From assembly GCA_025450375.1 (NCBI GenBank), contig JANWHO010000159.1, positions 1 through 10,518 on the forward strand: a stretch of 10,518 nucleotides of DNA, written 5' to 3'. The first letter of the stretch is position 1; every line of letters begins with the position of its first letter. The notes beneath the pieces are model-generated. The model was not told the DNA's origin. It did not search any database and saw only the letters and a list, made by a program, of their open reading frames with translations. A program made the position numbers and the translations under genes. The stretch is from Chloroflexota bacterium. Lineage in GTDB: Bacteria > Chloroflexota > UBA5177 > JANWHV01. Of the stretch, positions 5,362 through 10,518 are shown piece by piece.

Positions 5362-6687
5362 GAAATCGCCGGGGAACTTACGCTCCGGTGTACTAACTTC
5401 GATCCCCAGGCGCCGATACCCTTCGTCGATATAGCGCAGGTGATACTGGATATCGAACAACTCGGCCAGCGTCGCCTCGTCCAGCACGGCGGTGATCGCG
5501 GGCTCGGCGGCCAGGAGTTCTCGGAAGGGGCGCTCCTCTTTCCAGGCGCGCGCCGCATACTCTTGCACCAGTTTATAGGCCGCTTGCCGGCTCATCCCCC
5601 GCTCCACCAAAGCCAGCAGAATGCGCTGCGAGAAGATCAGCCCGCCCGACGACTCCAGATTGCGCCGCATCTGGGCCGAATCCACCTCCAGACCCTCGAC
5701 CACCTCGCGCGTCTGAGCCAGCAGGTAGTCGGTGAGCAAGCAGGCGTCGGGGAGGATTACCCGCTCGGCGGACGAGTGGCTAATGTCCCGCTCATGCCAG
5801 AGTGCCACGTCCTCCAAACCGGTCTGCGCGTAGCCCCGGATCACGCGGGCCAGACCGCAGATCCGCTCGCACAGGACGGGGTTTCGCTTATGCGGCATGG
5901 CCGAGGAGCCTTGCTGGCCCTCGCCGAAGGGTTCCGCCGCCTCGCGCACCTCGGTCCGCTGCAGGTGTCGGATCTCCGTGGCCATCATTTCCAGCGAGGC
6001 AGCCAACACGGCGAGGCAGCAGAGCCAATGCGCATGGAGGTCGCGCCCCAGCACCTGGCTGCCCACCGGCGCCGCTCGCAGGCCCAGCCGCTCCAGAGCC
6101 CGCTCCTCCACGGACGGGGGTAGGTTGGCGTGAGTTCCCACCGCTCCCGCCAGCTTCCCGACCCGGAGATCCTCCAGGGCCGGCGCCAAGCGGCCTCGCG
6201 CGTTACGGAGCGCCTGGACCCAGGTGAGCAGCTTGAAACCGAAGGTGGTGGGCTCGGCGTGGATGCCGTGGGTGCGCCCAATCATCACCGTGCCTCGGTG
6301 GACCACCGCCTGAGCGGTAACAGCGTCCTCCAGGGCCCCAAGCTCGCGCAGCAGGAGCCGTCCCGCCTCGCCAATCTGGAGGGCCAGGGCGGTATCCACG
6401 ACATCGGTGCTGGTGAGGCCGAGATGGATGTACCGCGCTTCATCGCCGATACTCTCCCCCACCGAGCGGAGAAACGCGATCACGTCGTGTCCGGTCTCCG
6501 CCTCGATCGCCTTCATGCGGTCCAGGTTATAGCGAGCCCCGCGGATGGCGGGCAGCGCCGCCGCCGGAACTACGCCTTCCGCCGCCCATGCCTCGCAGAC
6601 CGCCACCTCCACCCGGAGCCAGCCATCCAGCTTCCCGGTTTCCGCCCATATGGCGGCCATCTCCGCGCGGCTATAGCGTTCAATCAT
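5356..6687 (-). CDS. purB: adenylosuccinate lyase
   Basis: The 443-residue product belongs to the fumarase/aspartase superfamily. It carries out two steps of purine synthesis in the cytoplasm: fumarate release from SAICAR to give AICAR, and from adenylosuccinate to give AMP. The superfamily signature GSSAMPHKRNP is at 260-270 with the catalytic serine in its flexible loop. Other PurB landmarks are GHD at 66-68, TSTDVVDT at 92-99 and RTHGIHAEPTT from 138 with the catalytic His140. Length matches bacterial PurB (about 430-460), and the C-terminal helical region is complete. Start: ATG 6687, with GGTGG six bases upstream. No other purine gene is adjacent, so it appears to be transcribed alone. 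It converges on the AAA+ gene and diverges from the DUF3048 gene. Its leader contains several hairpins. Confidence 0.95.
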   Translation of the reverse strand: MIERYSRAEMAAIWAETGKLDGWLRVEVAVCEAWAAEGVVPAAALPAIRGARYNLDRMKAIEAETGHDVIAFLRSVGESIGDEARYIHLGLTSTDVVDTALALQIGEAGRLLLRELGALEDAVTAQAVVHRGTVMIGRTHGIHAEPTTFGFKLLTWVQALRNARGRLAPALEDLRVGKLAGAVGTHANLPPSVEERALERLGLRAAPVGSQVLGRDLHAHWLCCLAVLAASLEMMATEIRHLQRTEVREAAEPFGEGQQGSSAMPHKRNPVLCERICGLARVIRGYAQTGLEDVALWHERDISHSSAERVILPDACLLTDYLLAQTREVVEGLEVDSAQMRRNLESSGGLIFSQRILLALVERGMSRQAAYKLVQEYAARAWKEERPFRELLAAEPAITAVLDEATLAELFDIQYHLRYIDEGYRRLGIEVSTPERKFPGDFL

Positions 6688-6705
6688 GCTGGACCACCAT
6701 GCGTA

Positions 6706-6780
6706 GGCCCTACCGTCGGCCGGTAGGGAAACGGGCCTCCGGCTGAGGCCGGATGGCAGGTACGAGCCGGCTGAGGCCGG
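6706..6780 (-). promoter_or_regulatory. structured purB leader with repeated hairpins
   Basis: Just upstream of the purB ribosome site lies an 8-bp hairpin, CCCTACCG/CGGTAGGG (6708-6715 with 6721-6728). Two identical 14-base units CCGGCTGAGGCCGG follow at 6739-6752 and 6767-6780, 28 bp apart; each folds into a 5-bp stem with a four-base loop. The left unit can instead pair as GGCCTC/GAGGCC (6734-6739 with 6745-6750), so two folds exclude each other. This could be an attenuator or a protein-binding leader. It does not match a purine riboswitch that I recognise. Confidence 0.45.
6767..6780. repeat. 14-base repeat, second copy
   Basis: CCGGCTGAGGCCGG is identical to 6739-6752, with similar flanking bases (ATGG and GTGTGG after each). 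Each copy is itself an inverted repeat. It could be a member of a small dispersed palindromic repeat family or part of the purB leader. Confidence 0.45.
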
Positions 6781-6872
6781 GTGTGGCCCATTCCATTACC
6801 TTCTTCCCCCGTGTTAGCGGCCGCCAGGCGTGCTTCCAGTGTACGGGATATATGGTTGTCCTGGATTTCCCA

Positions 6873-6901
6873 TTGTCGCGCCCGTCCCACCGGTGTACAC
6901 T
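6873..6901 (+). promoter_or_regulatory. probable promoter of the DUF3048 gene
   Basis: TTGTCG (6873-6878) and TACACT (6896-6901) are separated by exactly 17 bp; each matches its consensus in four of six positions. Transcription would start near 6908, giving a leader of about 60 bases to the GTG at 6970. The hairpin at 6917-6933 would lie within that leader. Confidence 0.5.
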
Positions 6902-6915
6902 AGGGCCGATTTGGT

Positions 6916-6936
6916 GGGGGCGCCGGGCGCCCCTTT
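6916..6936 (+). terminator. GC-rich hairpin with short T-run in the DUF3048 leader
   Basis: GGGGCGC (6917-6923) pairs with GCGCCCC (6927-6933) around CGG, extended by a G-T pair, and is followed by TTTCGTGTT. It looks like a rho-independent terminator but lies between the predicted promoter at 6873-6901 and the gene at 6970, so it would act as an attenuator. If the promoter call is wrong, it may only be a leader structure. Confidence 0.4.
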
Positions 6937-6969
6937 CGTGTTACTCGGGAGAATGTTGGATTTGGCGCC

Positions 6970-8247
6970 GTGAAATGGCTGACCGGCGGCTCGTGGAGGC
7001 GTGCGTTCCTCCTCCTGTTCCTCGCCGCGTGCTGCGCGCTGATTGTTTTGGGGGCACTGCATGGAAGCCCCGATCTCCAGTCGGCGTCCGCGCCGCTGAC
7101 TCCCGTGGTTCCACCCACCATCACGCCCGGCTTATCGCTTCCCGCCAGGCCCGGTGATCCGGTGCCGCGGCTCCCCCTGGTGAGCGGGGTTCCCGCCCGC
7201 CCGCACCTCTATCCTCGTGCCGCCACCACCGACCTTACCCTGGGGAGCACCAGCGCCTTCGTGGTCGACCATGCGCGCAGTGCCCTGTTTAGTCCCGACC
7301 TTCGGTATGTGGCGCAGGATGTGCTCACCGATACGGGACCGGGCTTACCAGGCCCCCTCAGCGGGCTTCCTACCCGCCCTACCCTGGCCTCGCGGCGTCC
7401 GATCGCCGTGGTGGTGGAGAATTATGCCCCCGACGCGCGCCCGCAGGCGGGACTCAATCGGGCCAGTCTGGTGTTCGAGACCCTCGCCGAGGGAGGGATC
7501 ACCCGCTTCCTGGCCGTCTATCTGGAAAAGGACGCGCCCATCGTCGGTCCGGTGCGGAGCGCCCGGATCTATTTCGACTCCTGGGCCGCTGGATTGGGCG
7601 CCATTTTCGCCCACGCGGGCGGGAATAATGATGCCCTGGCTGAATTACCTTACATTCCCTCGATCGACAACATCGACGGCCTGGGCGCGCTCGGCACCGC
7701 CTTCTGGCGGGCCAGCGACCGGTATGCCCCGCATAACTTTTATACCTCTACCAACCAGATCCGCGCGGTGGCGAACACCGGGCCAGGGCCGGCCTTGCCT
7801 GTTCTGTTGCACAAGACACCGGCGCCTCTTGGGGCGCGGGCAAAGGGCGGTTGGATCGATATTCCCTTCTCGACCCCGGATTACGAGGTGCGCTACACCT
7901 TCGATCCCACGTGCGACTGTTATCTCCGCTTCATGGGCGGGGCCGCGCACCGCGATGCCTATTCGCAACGGCAGATCGCCCCCGCCAACGTGGTGGTGCT
8001 CCTCGCTCCGGTGGCCCCCGACCCCAATAGCGACACTCCGGGCAGCATCAGCGTGGGGACCATAGGGGTGGGGCAGGCGTTCTTTTTCCGTGATGGCACG
8101 GAGATGGAAGGGACCTGGCGGAAAGATTCCCCGACGGCCGCCCTCCAATTGCTGGATGCCCAGGGCCGGCCGGTAGCGCTCAATCCCGGCCAGACCTGGA
8201 TCGAAGTGCCGGCCGACGGAACCGCCGTTACCTGGTCCACCAAATAG
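6970..8247 (+). CDS. DUF3048 (YerB-like) membrane-anchored protein
   Basis: The 425-residue product has a basic N-terminus and a hydrophobic segment at about 12-30 (AFLLLFLAACCALIVLGAL). LAAC at 18-21 fits a lipobox, but the hydrophobic run before it is short and continues after it, so either a lipoprotein or a membrane anchor is possible. A Pro/Ala-rich linker follows to about 135. The DUF3048 N-terminal domain starts near 140, with PIAVVVENY, ARPQAGLNRASLVFE, EGGITRFLAVY and VGPVRSAR near 192-199. The C-terminal domain (about 290-420) ends with a TWRKDSPTAALQL and PGQTWIEVP pattern typical of the family. Members are exported proteins of unknown function; Bacillus YerB is a lipoprotein. The start is GTG 6970; no good ribosome site or other in-frame start is seen. 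Confidence 0.85.
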   Translation: MKWLTGGSWRRAFLLLFLAACCALIVLGALHGSPDLQSASAPLTPVVPPTITPGLSLPARPGDPVPRLPLVSGVPARPHLYPRAATTDLTLGSTSAFVVDHARSALFSPDLRYVAQDVLTDTGPGLPGPLSGLPTRPTLASRRPIAVVVENYAPDARPQAGLNRASLVFETLAEGGITRFLAVYLEKDAPIVGPVRSARIYFDSWAAGLGAIFAHAGGNNDALAELPYIPSIDNIDGLGALGTAFWRASDRYAPHNFYTSTNQIRAVANTGPGPALPVLLHKTPAPLGARAKGGWIDIPFSTPDYEVRYTFDPTCDCYLRFMGGAAHRDAYSQRQIAPANVVVLLAPVAPDPNSDTPGSISVGTIGVGQAFFFRDGTEMEGTWRKDSPTAALQLLDAQGRPVALNPGQTWIEVPADGTAVTWSTK

Positions 8248-8262
8248 GGCGCTTCCCGGCTC

Positions 8263-8291
8263 TCGACACAATGGATGACTCATGGTACTGT
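8263..8291 (+). promoter_or_regulatory. possible promoter of the HicB-like gene
   Basis: TCGACA (8263-8268) matches the -35 consensus in five of six positions and is followed after 17 bp by TACTGT (8286-8291), which keeps the TA...T frame of a -10 but is otherwise weak. It lies in the 99-bp gap before the HicB-like gene and would give a leader of about 50 bases. Confidence 0.35.
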
Positions 8292-8346
8292 GGATGGGCC
8301 GAACCCTTATTCCTGGCCGTGAGACGCCCGCCACGGAGGATCTTTC

Positions 8347-8661
8347 ATGAACACGACGACCGACGACATTACGTTGTCCCTGCTGGTCCAGATTGAAGCC
8401 GATGGTGGCCGCTACAGGTCGTCGTGTCCCGCCATCGCGGTGGCGACCACCGGTCGGACCATTGACGAGGCGTTGACCAACATCCACGAGGCGGTGGAGG
8501 AGAAGCTGGAGTCGTGGGCCGGGGATGGGCATATCCTCGACCATCTCGCGCGGCACGGGGTGGCCTATGTGCATGGGCGCGCGCACGGCCTGCCCACCCA
8601 CGCCGATATTCCTCCCGGCATGGTCGCCGCCACCCTCAACCAATACGTGAAGGTCAACTGA
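8347..8661 (+). CDS. solitary HicB-like protein
   Basis: The 104-residue product contains a HicB-like domain at about 10-56: a beta strand LSLLVQIEADGGRYRSSCPA, then TTGRTIDEALTNIHEAVEEKLES. This fold is known from antitoxins of HicAB pairs and from many stand-alone proteins of unknown role. The following 45 residues are not a ribbon-helix-helix or helix-turn-helix domain. No HicA toxin (a small basic double-stranded-RNA-binding protein) lies on either side, so it is unlikely to be a normal antitoxin. GGAGGA (8335-8340) six bases before ATG 8347 makes the start firm. Its stop lies 11 bases from the stop of the convergent PAC2 gene. Confidence 0.7.
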   Translation: MNTTTDDITLSLLVQIEADGGRYRSSCPAIAVATTGRTIDEALTNIHEAVEEKLESWAGDGHILDHLARHGVAYVHGRAHGLPTHADIPPGMVAATLNQYVKVN

Positions 8662-8672
8662 GCGGGGAAGCT

Positions 8673-9566
8673 CTAAAGATCCTCCGGCTCGCGATCCCGA
8701 TGATCGCCACGGAGAAATGCCTCTACTTCGTTGACGATCGCCTCGGCGGACGGGAGGGTGCTGTGCGTGGGCGGCTCTCCGTCGTAGCGTTGCTCGTAGA
8801 CTTGCACGGTACGGCGCACGTCATCATCGCCCTGCACCAGGCGATCCAGCAGATTATCGACCTGCGTGGCCTTGGCGCGCAGGAGCGCAAGATCCAGGGG
8901 GATGCCCGTGGCGTCGCGCAGGGCCTCCACCAGGGCCAGGGAGACCCGTGGGCTCCAATTCAGTTGCGCATAGGCGGGGGCCTGTCCCCATAAGGTAGCG
9001 GCCGGCACTCGCCGGCGCCGGCAGGTGTCCAGAATCGCCGTGTGAATGCTGCCGGGCCCTTCGTAGCTGATCGGTGAGGTGCCGAGGCGTTCCAGTTGCC
9101 GGCGCGTTTCTACCTGCGCGGCGGCCATCGCTATCCGCACCGGCCGAGTGTGGGGAACGGCGGCGAACATGCTGCCCAGGCTATAGACCATCCGCGCGTC
9201 GCACTGAGCCGCTAACTCCAGAATCGTCTCAATGTATTCCCGCCAGCGAAGATTAGGCTCCGGTCCGCTCAGCAGCAGGAGATCGTGCTCGGGATCGTCG
9301 GGACTTCGCCAGGCATGAATCGCGGTCGTGGGATAGCGCATCGACCGGGCCAGCCCACGCCGAACCGTGACCATCGGCCGAGTACTGGACAGATCGTAAA
9401 AGTCATCACCGGCGATCCTTCCGGAAGACCGCGCGTCGAGGGCCACGCGCATGAAATCGACGGCCCGGCTCGCGGCCTCGGCCGCGTCGGGCCAGCCGGT
9501 GAAGGCGGCGATAATCGTAGGCCGGCGAAGGTCCAGGGGGCCCTTGAGCATAAGCCTACTCGCCAT
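8673..9566 (-). CDS. PAC2-family protein
   Basis: The 297-residue product matches the PAC2 family, named after a eukaryotic proteasome assembly chaperone and widespread in actinobacteria and archaea. Landmarks are AAFTGWPDAAEAAS near the N-terminus, LLLLSGPEPNLRWREY, YSLGSMFAAVPHTRPV, YEGPGSIHTAILD, and ATLWGQAPAYAQLNWSPRV. The function of bacterial members is not firmly known; a chaperone-like role is inferred from the family. It has no membrane segment. ATG 9566 is chosen since AGGAG lies six bases upstream; an ATG at 9596 would lengthen the overlap with ispG to 41 bases. The 11-base overlap with the ispG stop suggests translational coupling. No proteasome gene is visible in the window. Confidence 0.8.
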   Translation of the reverse strand: MASRLMLKGPLDLRRPTIIAAFTGWPDAAEAASRAVDFMRVALDARSSGRIAGDDFYDLSSTRPMVTVRRGLARSMRYPTTAIHAWRSPDDPEHDLLLLSGPEPNLRWREYIETILELAAQCDARMVYSLGSMFAAVPHTRPVRIAMAAAQVETRRQLERLGTSPISYEGPGSIHTAILDTCRRRRVPAATLWGQAPAYAQLNWSPRVSLALVEALRDATGIPLDLALLRAKATQVDNLLDRLVQGDDDVRRTVQVYEQRYDGEPPTHSTLPSAEAIVNEVEAFLRGDHRDREPEDL

Positions 9567-10518
9567 GATCGGCTCCTGGCTCGACCCAGCGCCCATGGGC
9601 CCGGATCAGGGTGATCAGCCGCTCATCGGCGTCCGCCTCCGGTACCCCACGCTCCACGCATTCCTTGCCTACATAGAGATTCACCTGGCCGGGGCTACCG
9701 CCCATATAGCCGAAATCGGCGTCAGCCATTTCGCCCGGCCCATTGACCACGCAGCCCATGCTCGCGATTTTCACTCCTTGCAAATGCCCGGTTCGGGCCT
9801 TGATCCGCTCCGTGGTGCTCTGAAGATCGAACAGGGTCCGCCCACACGAGGGGCAGGCTACGAAGTCGGTGCGGGTGAGCCGCGCCCCCGCGCCTTGCAA
9901 GAGGTCGAAGGCCAAAGGCACGCTGCCGGCCTCCGCGGCGTCGCCGATGCCATCGCAGAGGAGACCTCCCAGGGCCGCCGCCGAGGGCAGCATGGGTGAC
10001 TGGCTCGCCGGCGCGCCCAGCACGATCGGGTAGGCCAGCCCAGCTTCGGCCAGCCAGGAAACCAGCCGGCGCGTCGCCTCCACCATCGAAGGAGCGTCCG
10101 GCGCCGAGAGACTGAGGAGCAGGTTCTTTTGTCCCGCTTCGGCGGCCGCCATCGCCGCCTGGATCAGCGTCCGCGCCGCTTGGGCCTCCGGACTGACAGG
10201 GGGATGGTCATCGGTCATCTCGGCGCGCGGCGGCACGGTTCCTTCAAGCCACAGAGCCCGCCCCTGGGCATGGGTGGCTTCCGCCAGTGCGTGGATGGCG
10301 GAAGAGGCGGATACGGGTTCATCCTCCAGCACCAGGCGAGCCGCTTCCACGTAGGGGAGCGCCGCCAGGAGCGGTTCGAGGCGGCGGCCCCGCGCTACAA
10401 GGGGCCGGGGCGCCGGACCCGCCCCTTTCCAGGCCAATTCCCGGGCTCGCTCGACCGCGCCCGCTTCCTCCACGTCCAGCGCCAGCAGATCGGGCCGGAC
10501 GCCTTTGCGTGGCCGCGC
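9556..10518 (-). CDS. ispG: IspG (HMBPP synthase), 5' end off the window, barrel domain divergent
   Basis: The last 320 residues are visible; the N-terminus lies beyond the right edge, so the GTG at 10473 is internal, not the start. IspG makes HMBPP from cyclic methylerythritol diphosphate in the MEP pathway, using a [4Fe-4S] cluster. The C-terminal cluster domain is textbook: FVACPSCGRTLFDLQ, IKARTGHLQGVKIASMGC, and VNGPGEMADADFGYMGG with three cysteines and the catalytic Glu, then NLYVGKECVE and RLITLIRAHGRW. The preceding TIM-barrel part aligns only loosely: compared by memory with E. coli IspG, the RINPGN, RIGVNAGS, VKASD, LGITEAG and LRVS motifs are not recognisable. So it may be a divergent or partly inactive barrel, or an IspG paralogue. 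It is followed with overlap by the PAC2 gene. Confidence 0.8.
   Translation of the reverse strand, partial: ARPRKGVRPDLLALDVEEAGAVERARELAWKGAGPAPRPLVARGRRLEPLLAALPYVEAARLVLEDEPVSASSAIHALAEATHAQGRALWLEGTVPPRAEMTDDHPPVSPEAQAARTLIQAAMAAAEAGQKNLLLSLSAPDAPSMVEATRRLVSWLAEAGLAYPIVLGAPASQSPMLPSAAALGGLLCDGIGDAAEAGSVPLAFDLLQGAGARLTRTDFVACPSCGRTLFDLQSTTERIKARTGHLQGVKIASMGCVVNGPGEMADADFGYMGGSPGQVNLYVGKECVERGVPEADADERLITLIRAHGRWVEPGADHGE

Noticed and set aside
8347..8661. Complete HicAB toxin-antitoxin pair
   Set aside because: No frame next to the HicB-like gene encodes a HicA-like protein; the downstream gene is PAC2 on the other strand.
9567..9596. Upstream ATG 9596 as the PAC2 start
   Set aside because: It has no ribosome site and would add ten residues unlike the family; ATG 9566 has AGGAG at proper spacing.

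Overview
The window is GC-rich and densely coded, with short gaps and genes on both strands. It reads as an ordinary bacterial chromosome. A DUF3048 protein, a PAC2-family protein, a MerR-type regulator with a long coiled coil, and an IspG of the methylerythritol phosphate (MEP) isoprenoid pathway would fit a high-GC Chloroflexota-like (or actinobacterial) lineage. That placement is a guess from gene content, with no rRNA or marker gene to test it. I see no tRNA, rRNA, CRISPR array, insertion sequence or phage gene.

Layout from left to right. Bases 1-80 are the acidic 3' end of an unrecognised plus-strand gene. The same frame continues with coding-like sequence past its TAA to a TAG at 153-155, followed by a 19-bp hairpin. 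An HD-domain phosphohydrolase (244-810) comes next. A 336-bp gene-free stretch then holds two perfect DnaA boxes exactly 21 bp apart, plus weaker ones. An FGGY sugar kinase (1147-2583) runs tail-to-tail into a MerR-like regulator on the minus strand (2589-3176). Divergent from that regulator is a receiver-only response regulator (3356-3823), followed by a possible 22-codon reading frame and an AAA+ ATPase with an N-terminal winged-helix-like region (3914-5197).

A 158-bp gap with several hairpins separates the ATPase from the convergent adenylosuccinate lyase gene purB (minus, 5356-6687). purB has a leader with repeated hairpins and faces away from a DUF3048 membrane-anchored protein (6970-8247). 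A solitary HicB-like protein (8347-8661) then converges on a minus-strand pair: ispG (cut off by the right edge) and a PAC2 protein whose start overlaps the end of ispG by 11 bases.

The genes do not form one pathway. Clear functional pairs are the response regulator with the AAA+ ATPase, and ispG with PAC2. The observations most worth following are the DnaA-box cluster, far from any replication gene visible here; the IspG, whose iron-sulphur domain is intact while the catalytic residues of its barrel domain appear to be missing; and the receiver/AAA+ pair. I cannot claim a proven new system from the sequence alone.
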